Positions 36,445 through 44,970 of a stretch of DNA of 64,000 nucleotides are shown here, piece by piece. The stretch covers positions 331,966 through 395,965 of the forward strand of contig NZ_JALJRY010000002.1 in assembly GCF_024519455.1 (NCBI RefSeq), given 5' to 3'. The position numbers and the translations under genes were made by a program. Origin of the DNA: Streptomyces sp. STR69 (lineage in GTDB: Bacteria > Actinomycetota > Actinomycetes > Streptomycetales > Streptomycetaceae). Within the stretch, counting starts at the first letter, position 1. Each line of letters begins with the position of its first letter. The notes under the pieces are model-generated. The model saw only the letters and a program-made list of their open reading frames with translations. It did no database searches and was not told where the DNA came from.

Positions 36445-38480
36445 GCGGGGACCTCCAAGGGGTCGAGCAGGGGGTCGAGCTTGTTCGCTTTCCGGATCTC
36501 GTCGACGATGCGGCCGATGATTCCGGTGATGTCGAAGTCCTTCGGGGTGAAGACCGCGGCCACTCCGGCTTCCCGGAGCTTTTCGGCGTCCCCATTGGGG
36601 ATGATCCCACCGGCGATGACAGGTATGTCTGTGGCACCGGCCACACGGAGCCGATCGAGCACGTCCGGCACCAGCTGCGCGTGCGAGCCGGACAGGATGG
36701 ACAGGCCGACCGCGTGCACGTCCTCGGCGAGGGCCGCGTCCACGATCTGCTCCGGGGTCAGCCGGATGCCCTGGTACACCACCTCGAAGCCGGCGTCACG
36801 CGCGCGTACGGCGATCTGCTCGGCGCCGTTGGAGTGTCCGTCCAGGCCCGGCTTGCCGACCAGGAAGCGCAGCTTGCCGACGCCCATCTCGCGTGCCGTC
36901 ACATCCACCTTGCGGCGCACCCCGGCCATCGCCGAGCCCTCCTCGACGGGCACCGCGACCGGCGCCGACGAGACGCCCGTGGGCGCCCGGAACTCGCCGA
37001 AGACCTCCCGCAGGGCCCCGGCCCACTCGCCGGTCGTGACACCGGCGCGGGCGCACTCCAGGGTGGCCTCCATGAGGTTGTCGGTGCCCTTGGCGGCCTC
37101 CTTCAGCCGCTCCAGCGCCTTGCACGGGCGCGGGTGGTTGAACGGCGGCTGATAGCGCGTGTCCCGCCAGCGCTGCAACGACTCGATGACCCGCGCCTCG
37201 ACGGCCGGATCGACCGTCTGGATCGCCGTGTCGAGGTCGGCGGTGAGTGGATTCGGCTCGGTCGTGTTGAAGATGTTGACGCCGACGATCTTCTCTTGAC
37301 CGGACTCAATACGGCCCCTGCGCTCCGCGTGCGAGGACACGAGCTGCGACTTGAGATAGCCCGACTCGACGGCGGCCATCGCGCCGCCCATCTCCTCGAT
37401 GCGGTCGATCTCCGCGAGGGACTCCTCGACCAGGGAGGCCACCTTCGCCTCGATGACGTGCGAGCCGTCGAAGATGTCCGCGTACTCCAGCAGGTCGCTC
37501 TCGTGCGCCAGCACCTGCTGGATGCGCAGCGACCACTGCTGGTCCCAGGGCCGGGGGAGCCCCAACGCCTCGTTCCACGCCGGGAGTTGCACGGCACGCG
37601 CGCGTGCGTCCTTCGACAGCGTCACGGCCAGCATCTCCAGCACGATCCGCTGGACGTTGTTCTCCGGCTGCGCCTCGGTCAGGCCGAGCGAGTTGACCTG
37701 GACGCCGTAGCGGAACCGGCGCTGCTTCGGGTTCTCGATGCCGTAGCGCTCGCGGGTGATCTCGTCCCAGATGCGGCCGAAGGCGCGCATCTTGCACATC
37801 TCCTCGATGAAGCGGACGCCCGCGTTCACGAAGAAGGAGATACGGGCGACGACATCGCCCCTGCGGTCCTCGGGGATCTGCCCGGACGCGAACACCGCGT
37901 CCAGGACGGCGATCGCGGTGGACATCGCGTAGGCGATCTCCTGGACCGGTGTGGCCCCGGCCTCCTGGAGGTGGTAGCTGCAGATGTTGATCGGGTTCCA
38001 CTTGGGGATGTGGTTGACCGTGTAGCAGATCATGTCGGTCGTCAGCCGGAGCGAGGGCACCGGCGGGAACACGTGCGTGCCCCGCGACAGGTACTCCTTG
38101 ACGATGTCGTTCTGGGTCGTGCCCTGGAGCTGGGTGATGTCCACACCCTGCTCCTCGGCGACGACCTGATAGAGCGCCAGCAGCCACATGGCGGTGGCGT
38201 TGATCGTCATCGAGGTGTTCATCTGGTCCAGGGGGATGTCCTGGAACAGACGGCGCATGTCACCGACGTGGGCCACCGGCACACCGACCCGGCCGACCTC
38301 GCCGCGGGCGAGGATGTGGTCGGAGTCGTAGCCGGTCTGCGTCGGCAGGTCGAACGCGACCGACAGACCGGTCTGGCCCTTGGCGAGGTTGCGCCGGTAC
38401 AACTCGTTGGACGCCTCTGCCGTGGAGTGACCGGCGTACGTGCGCATGAGCCACGGCCGGTCCTTCTGACGCTCAGTCAT
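36441..38480 (-). CDS. meaA: Ethylmalonyl-CoA mutase
   Basis: A 679-residue B12-dependent mutase that converts ethylmalonyl-CoA to methylsuccinyl-CoA. The N-terminal catalytic barrel shows RTYAGHSTAEASNELYRRN, SVAFDLPTQTGYDSD, MNTSMTINATAMW and QGTTQNDIVKEYLSRGT. The C-terminal cobalamin domain has the base-off/His-on motif in KPGLDGHSNGAE, then LSILSGSH and VIAGGIIPNGD. Unlike methylmalonyl-CoA mutase it is one chain without a partner subunit and is linked to ccr, nine bases away. GAGG lies seven bases before ATG 38480. Confidence 0.96.
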   Translation of the reverse strand: MTERQKDRPWLMRTYAGHSTAEASNELYRRNLAKGQTGLSVAFDLPTQTGYDSDHILARGEVGRVGVPVAHVGDMRRLFQDIPLDQMNTSMTINATAMWLLALYQVVAEEQGVDITQLQGTTQNDIVKEYLSRGTHVFPPVPSLRLTTDMICYTVNHIPKWNPINICSYHLQEAGATPVQEIAYAMSTAIAVLDAVFASGQIPEDRRGDVVARISFFVNAGVRFIEEMCKMRAFGRIWDEITRERYGIENPKQRRFRYGVQVNSLGLTEAQPENNVQRIVLEMLAVTLSKDARARAVQLPAWNEALGLPRPWDQQWSLRIQQVLAHESDLLEYADIFDGSHVIEAKVASLVEESLAEIDRIEEMGGAMAAVESGYLKSQLVSSHAERRGRIESGQEKIVGVNIFNTTEPNPLTADLDTAIQTVDPAVEARVIESLQRWRDTRYQPPFNHPRPCKALERLKEAAKGTDNLMEATLECARAGVTTGEWAGALREVFGEFRAPTGVSSAPVAVPVEEGSAMAGVRRKVDVTAREMGVGKLRFLVGKPGLDGHSNGAEQIAVRARDAGFEVVYQGIRLTPEQIVDAALAEDVHAVGLSILSGSHAQLVPDVLDRLRVAGATDIPVIAGGIIPNGDAEKLREAGVAAVFTPKDFDITGIIGRIVDEIRKANKLDPLLDPLEVPA

Positions 38481-38489
38481 CTCAGGACC

Positions 38490-39833
38490 TCAGATGTTCC
38501 GGAAGCGGTTGATCGCGTCGATGTGCTGGGCGCGCTTCTCCTCGTCGCGCACGCCGAGGCCTTCCTCGGGGGCGAGGCACAGGACGCCGACCTTGCCCTG
38601 GTGGAGGTTGCGGTGGACGTCGTAGGCGGCCTGTCCGGTCTCCTCCAGGGAGTACACCTTGGAGAGCGTCGGGTGGATCTTGCCCTTCGCGACCAGCCGG
38701 TTGGCCTCCCAGGCCTCGCGGTAGTTGGCGAAGTGCGAGCCGATGATCCGCTTCAGGGACATCCACAGGTAGCGGTTGTCGTACTCGTGGTTGAACCCGG
38801 AGGTCGAGGCGCAGGTGACGATCGTGCCGCCCTTGCGCGTGACGTAAACGCTTGCGCCGAAGGTCTCGCGGCCCGGGTGCTCGAAGACGATGTCCACGTC
38901 CTCGCCGCCCGTGAGTTCGCGGATCCGCTTGCCGAACCGCTTCCACTCGCGCGGGTCCTGGTTGTGCTCGTCCTTCCAGAACCGGTAGTCCTCGGCGTTG
39001 CGGTCGATGATCGCCTCGGCGCCCATCGCCCGGCAGATGTCCGCCTTCTGGGGCGAGGACACCACACAGATCGGGTTGGCGCCGCCCGCGAGCGCGAACT
39101 GCGTGGCGTACGAGCCGAGTCCGCCGCTCGCGCCCCAGATCAGGACGTTGTCGCCCTGCTTCATGCCGGCGCCGTTGCGGGAGACCAGCTGCCGGTAGGC
39201 GGTGGAGTTCACGAGGCCCGGGGCGGCGGCCTCCTCCCACGACAGGTGGTCCGGCTTGGGCATCAGCTGGTTGGACTTGACGAGCGCGATCTCGGCGAGC
39301 CCGCCGAAGTTGGTCTCGAAGCCCCAGATCCGCTGCTCGGGGTCGAGCATCGTGTCGTTGTGCCCGTCGCTCGACTCCAGCTCGACGGACAGGCAGTGCG
39401 CGACGACCTCGTCCCCGGGCTTCCAGGCGTTGACGCCGGGGCCGGTGCGCAGGACGACGCCCGCGAGGTCGGAACCGATGACGTGGTACGGCAGGTCGTG
39501 CCGCTTGGTCAGCTCGCTGAGCTTGCCGTAGCGCTCCAGGAAGCCGAACGTCGACAGCGGCTCGAAGATCGAGGTCCACACGGAGTTGTAGTTGACCGAG
39601 GAGGCCATCACGGCCACCAGGGCCTCGCCCGGGCCGAGTTCCGGCACCGGGACGTCGTCCAGGTGGATCGACTTGCGGGGGTCCTTGTCGCGGGTGGTGA
39701 GGCCCGCGAACATGTCCGTCTCGTCCTTGTGCACGGTGATCGCGCGGTACGACTCGGGGAGCGGCAGGGCGGCGAAATCGGCCGGAGTCGAGTCCGGCGA
39801 CTGGATCGCGGCGAGGATGTCCTTCACGGTCAC
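38490..39833 (-). CDS. ccr: Crotonyl-CoA carboxylase/reductase
   Basis: A 447-residue medium-chain reductase that carboxylates and reduces crotonyl-CoA to ethylmalonyl-CoA with NADPH and CO2. The NADPH motif is IWGASGGLGSYA. The CO2-pocket residues known in the Kitasatospora enzyme (Asn81, Phe170, Glu171, His365) are seen here as N81, F172, E173 and H367, a constant shift of two, so carboxylation should be intact. GTG 39833 has GGAGG seven bases upstream. It leads the ethylmalonyl-CoA operon ccr-meaA-mcl-mch-mcd and also provides ethylmalonyl-CoA for polyketides. The 421-base upstream region holds a palindrome likely bound by the neighbouring TetR. Confidence 0.97.
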   Translation of the reverse strand: MTVKDILAAIQSPDSTPADFAALPLPESYRAITVHKDETDMFAGLTTRDKDPRKSIHLDDVPVPELGPGEALVAVMASSVNYNSVWTSIFEPLSTFGFLERYGKLSELTKRHDLPYHVIGSDLAGVVLRTGPGVNAWKPGDEVVAHCLSVELESSDGHNDTMLDPEQRIWGFETNFGGLAEIALVKSNQLMPKPDHLSWEEAAAPGLVNSTAYRQLVSRNGAGMKQGDNVLIWGASGGLGSYATQFALAGGANPICVVSSPQKADICRAMGAEAIIDRNAEDYRFWKDEHNQDPREWKRFGKRIRELTGGEDVDIVFEHPGRETFGASVYVTRKGGTIVTCASTSGFNHEYDNRYLWMSLKRIIGSHFANYREAWEANRLVAKGKIHPTLSKVYSLEETGQAAYDVHRNLHQGKVGVLCLAPEEGLGVRDEEKRAQHIDAINRFRNI

Positions 39834-40075
39834 GGTGTTGCCTCCGGCGAAGTGCGCCCTGAGGGAGGGGCGCCGATGGTTACGTCGGTGCTGCTGCTGC
39901 TGAGGGTGGGTGGAGAGGTGCCGTCGGTTCGGCGGGTGGTGCTTCGGCAGCGCTTTGTGGCGCGGGAGGGTGCCTGTGACGCAGGCGTCCGGGCGCGCAG
40001 CCCAGTGGTGGGTTGCGGGGACAGCCGACGTACGAGAGGTCTCTGTACGCCGGCCGCCCGGACACCTTCAACGTA

Positions 40076-40090
40076 TGACACTGCGTGTCA
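40076..40090. promoter_or_regulatory. TGACAC-TGC-GTGTCA palindrome upstream of ccr
   Basis: A perfect 6-base inverted repeat with a 3-base spacer, 243 bases before the ccr start and 165 bases after the TetR gene. Size and symmetry suit a TetR dimer; the neighbouring TetR (40255-41064) is the obvious candidate. Confidence 0.5.
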
Positions 40091-40209
40091 CCCCGCAAGG
40101 CACCGAGTGCCATGAATCGCTCTCGGGTGAAATCTTTACGTAACAAATGAGCGATGATCGATCGAACGGGGTCTGAAAGGTGCGTGAAAAGGGGCTCTGA
40201 CATGCCAAA

Positions 40210-40233
40210 ACGGCCACCCCGTGGGGTGGCCGT
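40210..40233 (-). terminator. Intrinsic terminator of the TetR gene
   Basis: ACGGCCACCCC (40210-40220) and GGGGTGGCCGT (40223-40233) pair almost without a loop. Read on the minus strand the stem is followed by a T-run, giving a normal intrinsic terminator 22 bases after the TetR stop. Confidence 0.85.
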
Positions 40234-40254
40234 CATCACACAGCGCGGGTCGGG

Positions 40255-41064
40255 TCAGCGGTCCCTCAGTGCCTCTTCGATGGTCCGCATGACCTCGTCC
40301 AGCGGGGCGTCGGTGCGGGCGACCGTCACCAGGACCTCGCCCTGCTGGTGCACCATCGCCGTGGCCGGCTTGGGGGTCGTGGTGCGGCCGGCGCCGATGC
40401 CGCTGCCGAACGTCTTCCGTACGATCCCGAAGGCGTGGTCGAGCTGTGCCTCCACGTCGCCCTGGCCGCCGGCCCGCAGCCAGCGCCGCAGCACGTGGTT
40501 GTGGGCGGTGACCACGGCCGAGGCGGCGACCTCGGCGAGCAGCGGGTCGTCGTTGGCGTCGTCGTCGTGCGCGTGCTCGTCGAAGTGGCCCAGCAGATAA
40601 CGCGTGAACAGCCGCTCGTAGCGGGCCACCGACGCGATCTCGGCCTCGCGCAGGGTGGGCACCTCGCGCGTCAGCTTGTAGCGCGCGACCGAGATCTCCG
40701 GCTGCGCCGCGTACATGCGCATGACTTCCTTGATGCCCCGGCACACCGTGTCGAGCGGGTGCTCGTGCGCCGGGGCGGCATTGAGTACCGCCTCGGCCCG
40801 GATCAATGTGTCGTCGTGATCCGGGAAGATCGCCTCTTCCTTGGAGCGGAAGTGGCGGAAGAACGTCCGGCGCGCGACCCCGGCCGCAGCGGCGATCTCG
40901 TCGACGGTGGTCGCCTCGTACCCCTTCGTCGCGAACAGCTCCATCGCCGCCGCCGCCAGTTCGCGCCGCATCTTGAGGCGCTGGGCGGCGGCACGACTCC
41001 CCGCGGCACTCTCCGGTGCGTCGGGCGCGGCTGCGGTACGTGAGGGCTTGGCGGGCTGGGGCAT
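40255..41064 (-). CDS. TetR-family regulator of the ccr region
   Basis: A 269-residue TetR protein. After a Pro/Ala-rich tail the HTH reads RRELAAAAMELFATKGYEATTVDEIAAAAGVARRTFFRHFRSKEEAIF (in parts: ATTVDEIAAAAGVARRTFF, RHFRSKEEAIF). The ligand domain contains an acidic insertion, DEHAHDDDANDD. ATG 41064 is chosen; ATG 41082 (six codons earlier) is possible, neither with a strong ribosome site. It sits between the 3-hydroxyacyl-CoA dehydrogenase and ccr genes on the same strand with its own terminator, and the ccr leader holds a fitting palindrome, so it most likely senses an acyl-CoA and controls ccr. That is inference. Confidence 0.87.
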   Translation of the reverse strand: MPQPAKPSRTAAAPDAPESAAGSRAAAQRLKMRRELAAAAMELFATKGYEATTVDEIAAAAGVARRTFFRHFRSKEEAIFPDHDDTLIRAEAVLNAAPAHEHPLDTVCRGIKEVMRMYAAQPEISVARYKLTREVPTLREAEIASVARYERLFTRYLLGHFDEHAHDDDANDDPLLAEVAASAVVTAHNHVLRRWLRAGGQGDVEAQLDHAFGIVRKTFGSGIGAGRTTTPKPATAMVHQQGEVLVTVARTDAPLDEVMRTIEEALRDR

Positions 41065-41212
41065 GACCCGAACGTACTGCATGTGCGCAGCTTGCCGCGC
41101 ACGTCGGGGGTTTCCCCCGCCCGCCATGGGCAGGGGTCCTCCGGTGGGGTCGAGCAGCCCGCCCCAGTCCCCGTCGCCGTCCTCGTCGCTCCCGAACCGG
41201 TCGCCGGGATGC

Positions 41213-43018
41213 TCAGCGGCGGGCATATTCGCGGAAGCCGCGGCCCGTCTTGCGGCCGAGGCAGCCCGCGGCCACCAGGTGCTCCAGGAGCGGCGCCGGA
41301 GCGAGGCCCGGGTCACGGAACTCGCGGTGCAGGACCTTCTCGATCGCCAGGGAGACGTCGAGCCCGACGACGTCCAGCAGCTCGAAGGGGCCCATCGGGT
41401 AGCCGCCGCCCAGCTTCATCGCCGCGTCGATGTCGTCAAGGGATGCATAGTGCTCCTGCACCATCTTGATCGCGTTGTTGAGGTACGGGAAAAGCAGTGC
41501 GTTGACGATGAATCCAGCCCGGTCACCACAGTCGACCGCATGCTTCTTGATCTTGATGCAGACCTCGTGCACCGTTGATTGGACGTCAACATCCGTCAAC
41601 ACTGTACGGACGACCTCGACCAACTTCATCGCCGGTGCAGGGTTGAAGAAGTGCATGCCGATCACGTCCTGCGGACGCGACGTGGCGCGGGCGCACGCGA
41701 CGACCGGCAGCGACGAGGTCGTGGTGGCCAGGACGGCGCCCGGCTTGCAGGCCTTGTCCAGCGTCGCGAACAACTGCTGCTTGATCTCCAGGTCCTCGGC
41801 GACCGCCTCGACGGCGAGATCGACGTCTGCGAAGGAGTCGTAGGAACCCGCCGGAGTGATCCGCTCCATGGTCTGCGCGGCGGCCTCGGCGGTCATCCGC
41901 CCCCGGTCGACGGAGCGCGAAAGCGACTTGCCGATACGGGACTTGGCGACCTGCGCCTTCTCCTCGCTGCGGGCTGCGAGCACGACCTCGTACCCGGCCT
42001 TGGCGAAGACCTCGGCGATCCCGGACGCCATGGTCCCGGAACCGGCGACCCCGACCGAGCGGACCGTACGGCCCGGCGTGAGCCGTGCGCCCTCGGTCGG
42101 CGTCAGCGCGTCCCGCACGACGGTCGCGCTGCCGGGAGCCTCGTAGGAGTAGAAACCGCGGCCCGTCTTGCGGCCGGTCAGGCCGGCCTCGCTGAACTGC
42201 TTGAGGATCGGCGCGGGGGCGTGCAGGCGGTCGTGGGACTCGGCGTACATGGCCTCCAGGACCGTGCGCGCGGTGTCGATGCCGATCAGGTCGAGCAGCG
42301 CGAGCGGGCCCATGGGCAGTCCGCAGCCGAGCCGCATCGCGGCGTCGATGTCCTCGCGGGAGGCGTACTTCGCCTCGTACATCGCGGCGGCCTGGTTGAG
42401 ATAGCCGAACAGCAGCCCGTCCGCGACGAAGCCGGGCCGGTCGCCGACCGCGACGGGCTCCTTGCCCAGCTCGATCGCCAGCTCGGTGACGGCGGCGACG
42501 GCGGTGGGCGCGGTCAGCACCGAGGAGACCACCTCGACCAGCTTCATCGCGGGCGCCGGGTTGAAGAAGTGCAGCCCGAGCACCCGCTCCGGCCGCGCCG
42601 AGTCGGCGGCGAGCCGGGTGACGGACAGGGCGTTCGTGCCGGTCGCGAGAATCGTCTCGGGGCGCACGATCCCGTCCAGCTCGCGGAAGATCTGGTGCTT
42701 GATCTCGTACGACTCCGGGGCCACCTCGATGACCAGGTCGGCGTCGGCCGCCGCGCTCAGATCGGTGGATGTGCGGACCCGGGCCAGGGCGTCGGTGCGC
42801 TCCTGTTCCGTCAGCCGGCCGCGCCGCACGGCGTGGGCGGTGGCGGTCTCCAGGGCGGCGACGGCATGGGCGGTCGCGGCCTCGCTGACGTCGATGCCGA
42901 CGACCTCGCGGCCGGCCCGGGCGAGGACCTCGGTGATACCGGTGCCCATGGTGCCGAGACCGACGACGGCAATGGTCTTGAACGGGGACAGGGGAGCGTC
43001 GGACAGGGGAGCTGCCAT
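41213..43018 (-). CDS. 3-hydroxyacyl-CoA dehydrogenase with two complete tandem copies
   Basis: A 601-residue protein made of two full 3-hydroxybutyryl-CoA dehydrogenase units, about residues 14-293 and 318-600. Each has its own NAD motif (VVGLGTMGTGITEVLA; VAGSGTMASGIAEVFA), its own catalytic HFFNPAPAMKLVEVV (His150 in copy 1) and its own C-terminal GRKTGRGF. So both look active; the usual enzyme is one ~285-residue unit. It would convert acetoacetyl-CoA to 3-hydroxybutyryl-CoA, which feeds crotonyl-CoA to Ccr in the operon downstream. AGGAG lies seven bases before ATG 43018. A 148-base gap with nothing notable separates it from the TetR gene. Confidence 0.93.
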   Translation of the reverse strand: MAAPLSDAPLSPFKTIAVVGLGTMGTGITEVLARAGREVVGIDVSEAATAHAVAALETATAHAVRRGRLTEQERTDALARVRTSTDLSAAADADLVIEVAPESYEIKHQIFRELDGIVRPETILATGTNALSVTRLAADSARPERVLGLHFFNPAPAMKLVEVVSSVLTAPTAVAAVTELAIELGKEPVAVGDRPGFVADGLLFGYLNQAAAMYEAKYASREDIDAAMRLGCGLPMGPLALLDLIGIDTARTVLEAMYAESHDRLHAPAPILKQFSEAGLTGRKTGRGFYSYEAPGSATVVRDALTPTEGARLTPGRTVRSVGVAGSGTMASGIAEVFAKAGYEVVLAARSEEKAQVAKSRIGKSLSRSVDRGRMTAEAAAQTMERITPAGSYDSFADVDLAVEAVAEDLEIKQQLFATLDKACKPGAVLATTTSSLPVVACARATSRPQDVIGMHFFNPAPAMKLVEVVRTVLTDVDVQSTVHEVCIKIKKHAVDCGDRAGFIVNALLFPYLNNAIKMVQEHYASLDDIDAAMKLGGGYPMGPFELLDVVGLDVSLAIEKVLHREFRDPGLAPAPLLEHLVAAGCLGRKTGRGFREYARR

Positions 43019-43357
43019 CGCGGGACTCCTGGAATGAGGGTGACGACTGGGAGCGCGCGCCGTACGCCGAGGGGCGCACGGGGTGCGAGAAGGAGTGCGG
43101 GTGGTGCCGGGCAACGAGCGCACACGCCCGGCGAGTTGAGAGTTCCGACCGGCCCTGTCCCAAGCCGTGTCGTACTGCGGCACACGAAGTACCGAACCGA
43201 CTGCACTCACGGCGGCTGCGTCACCAGGCCACCGTAAGGAGATACGCGAGTGGGTAACTCGCTCACCTGAGCTTAACCGGTGGGTAACGAGCGCGCCAGC
43301 CCCCGGAGTTTGTGATGTAGGTCCCGTCTGTCCCGCGACCCCCATAGGCTCGGTTTC
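43019..43357. promoter_or_regulatory. 339-base divergent promoter region with dyad and direct repeat
   Basis: It lies between the 3-hydroxyacyl-CoA dehydrogenase gene (minus) and the HEAT-repeat gene (plus), with no gene inside. GCGAGT-GGGTA-ACTCGC (43246-43262) is a perfect 6-base dyad, and GTGGGTAAC occurs twice exactly 30 bases apart (43250 and 43280), the first copy inside the dyad. These may be operator sites for the fatty-acid-type gene. Confidence 0.5.
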
Positions 43358-43933
43358 ATGGACGAAGAGTTGCGATCACTCACGGAGCGCTTACGGCAGG
43401 AGTCGGGAGGGGTGGCACCGTACGAGCGACTCGCCTCGACCGGCGACCTCGACGAACTGGCGGAAGTGCTCACCGCCCCCGGCCACCCGCTGTGGGCAAG
43501 GGAGTTGGCCGCGTTCCGGCTCGGCCTCGCGGGCGACCGGCGGGCCTTCGAGTCCCTCGTCCTGTTCCTCAACCACCGCGACCCGCCGCGCTGCGCCTCC
43601 GCCGCCTACGCCCTGGCCCGCCTCGACGACCCCCGCACCGCCCGCGCGGCAGCGGCCCTCGCCACCAATGAACTCCGCGTCGCCTACGCCCTGCACCCCG
43701 TCCGTCTGCTGGCCGACCTGCGCGCCCCCGAGTCCGTCCCCGCCCTCATCACCACCCTGGAGCGACGCCTGCGCCCCCACGACCCGTACCGCCGTGTGGC
43801 CCTCGCCTGCGTACAGGGCCTCGGCGAACTGGGCGACCCCCGCGCCAGACCGGTACTGAACGACGCCCTCGCCCATCCGGCACTGGCGGAGGCGGCGGTG
43901 CAGGCGCTGGGGCGGATTCCCCGGCAGCGCTGA
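43358..43933 (+). CDS. HEAT-repeat protein
   Basis: A 191-residue all-helical protein with repeated ~30-residue units of HEAT type: LDELAEVLTAPGHPLWARELAAFRLG, AFESLVLFLNHRDPPRCASAAYALARLDDPR, VPALITTLERRLRPHDPYRRVALACVQGLGELGDPRARP (shown in shortened parts: AAYALARLDDPR, LACVQGLGELGDPRA). These resemble PBS-lyase HEAT repeats used in protein binding. No catalytic motif. No clear ribosome site before ATG 43358. It stands alone between the hydroxyacyl-CoA dehydrogenase gene and a convergent acetyltransferase gene; partner unknown. Confidence 0.8.
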   Translation: MDEELRSLTERLRQESGGVAPYERLASTGDLDELAEVLTAPGHPLWARELAAFRLGLAGDRRAFESLVLFLNHRDPPRCASAAYALARLDDPRTARAAAALATNELRVAYALHPVRLLADLRAPESVPALITTLERRLRPHDPYRRVALACVQGLGELGDPRARPVLNDALAHPALAEAAVQALGRIPRQR

Positions 43934-43996
43934 GCCGCTCACCGGTCGCGGCCTCCACGCCGGCGCCGACCCTTTCCCCACCCCGTGAATGCCACC

Positions 43997-44530
43997 TCAC
44001 CGCGTCAGCTGCCTGACGTACCGGATCTCCGGCACCAGCACCCCCTCCACCTCGTACGGCTCCTCCGCCCCGTCGGCCCGGAAGCCCGCCCGCTCGTAGA
44101 AGCGGCGGGCGCGGGCGTTGCCCCGGACGACCCAGAGGAACACGCGGTCGTGACCGAGGGCCGCGCACCGCCGTAGCACCTCCCGCAGCAGGGCCCGGCC
44201 TGCGCCGGTGCCCAGGTGTCGCGGGTCGAGGTAGACGGCGTACAACTCGGCGTCCCCGGTGCGGACTTCGCCGTCCCGGTAGGGGCCGAACGCGGCCCAG
44301 CCGATGATCTCCTCGCCCCGCGAGGCGACCAGGTTCACCACGCTGCCGTCCCCCTGCGCGAAGCGGGCCCGGCGGCGCTCGGCGTCGTCCTTCGGGCTGA
44401 GGGCGCCGAGGAAGGACTGCGGCATGAGGCCCCGGTACGCGAACTGCCAGCCGAGGACGCGGATTTCGGAGACGCGGTCGCAGTCGGCGAGGACCATGGG
44501 GCGGATCTGAAGGGGGTCGGCATCGTCCAT
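43997..44530 (-). CDS. GNAT-family N-acetyltransferase
   Basis: A 177-residue acetyltransferase. The acetyl-CoA loop is DPRHLGTGAGRALLREVLRRC (in parts: RHLGTGAGRALL) after the beta-4 strand ELYAVYLDP; the tail FYERAGFRADG is the usual GNAT C-terminal motif. GWQFAYRGLMPQSFL near the N terminus marks the subgroup often called RimI-like or YkwB-like. ATG 44530 has AGGG six to nine bases upstream; GTG 44539 would add three residues. Substrate unknown. The gene lies 41 bases downstream of the RidA-like gene on the same strand. Confidence 0.87.
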   Translation of the reverse strand: MDDADPLQIRPMVLADCDRVSEIRVLGWQFAYRGLMPQSFLGALSPKDDAERRRARFAQGDGSVVNLVASRGEEIIGWAAFGPYRDGEVRTGDAELYAVYLDPRHLGTGAGRALLREVLRRCAALGHDRVFLWVVRGNARARRFYERAGFRADGAEEPYEVEGVLVPEIRYVRQLTR

Positions 44531-44571
44531 GGCGGGCACCCTAGGGAATCGGCTGCCGGGCCGGCCCCTGA

Positions 44572-44970
44572 TTATTCGCCGATCACCGCGAAGGCCTCGA
44601 TCTCCATCAGGAACTCCGGTCGCACCAGCGCGGCGACCTGTACGGCCGATGCGGCGGGGAGCCGGTCGTCGGGTATGTGGGCGGCGCGGGCCGCGCGGAC
44701 GGCCGGCATATGGGCCATGTCCGTCACGAAGAAGGTCAGTTTGACCACGTCGTCGAAGGTGGCGCCCGCGGCGGCGAGACAGCGGCGGAGGTTCTCGAAG
44801 ACCTGGTGGGCCTGCGCGGCCGGATCGCCCTCGCCGACGAGCTTGCCGTCCTCGTCCAGGGCGAGCTGGCCGGAGATCGCGACGAAGCGGCCGGTACCCA
44901 TGACGACGTGCGTGTAGGCCGTCGCGGGGGCGACGCCGTCGGGGGCGGGAATCCTCGTCAGCTCACTCAT
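44572..44970 (-). CDS. RidA/YjgF-family protein
   Basis: A 132-residue RidA-like protein. Such proteins form trimers and hydrolyse reactive enamine/imine intermediates from PLP enzymes. Family features: AISGQLALDEDGKLV, AQAHQVFENLRRCLAAAGATFDDVVKLTFFVTD (in parts: QVFENLRRCLAAAG, VVKLTFFVTD) and RPEFLMEIEAFAVI at the end. In place of the usual Arg at the C-terminal active site the sequence reads AALVRPEFLMEIEA, where R precedes PE as in many relatives. The start at 44970 lacks a strong ribosome site and lies in the loop of a 20-bp perfect inverted repeat, which suggests control at the mRNA level. Confidence 0.87.
   Translation of the reverse strand: MSELTRIPAPDGVAPATAYTHVVMGTGRFVAISGQLALDEDGKLVGEGDPAAQAHQVFENLRRCLAAAGATFDDVVKLTFFVTDMAHMPAVRAARAAHIPDDRLPAASAVQVAALVRPEFLMEIEAFAVIGE

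Larger units (their letters stand above)
39834..40254 (-). promoter_or_regulatory. 421-base region upstream of ccr
   Basis: No convincing gene is present. It contains the ccr promoter, a short (GCT)n-like run near 39888-39900, a 15-base palindrome at 40076-40090, and the terminator of the upstream TetR gene at 40210-40233. Its length suggests a long leader or several regulator sites. Confidence 0.6.

Noticed and set aside
36681..40115. Very long plus-strand open frame (1144 codons) opposite meaA and ccr
   Set aside because: It is antisense to clearly conserved genes; high GC removes stop codons from the opposite frame. No domain motifs are seen.
39834..40254. GCT/CTG short tandem run near 39888 as a variable repeat
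   Set aside because: Only about four units, in GC-rich noncoding DNA; too short to support.
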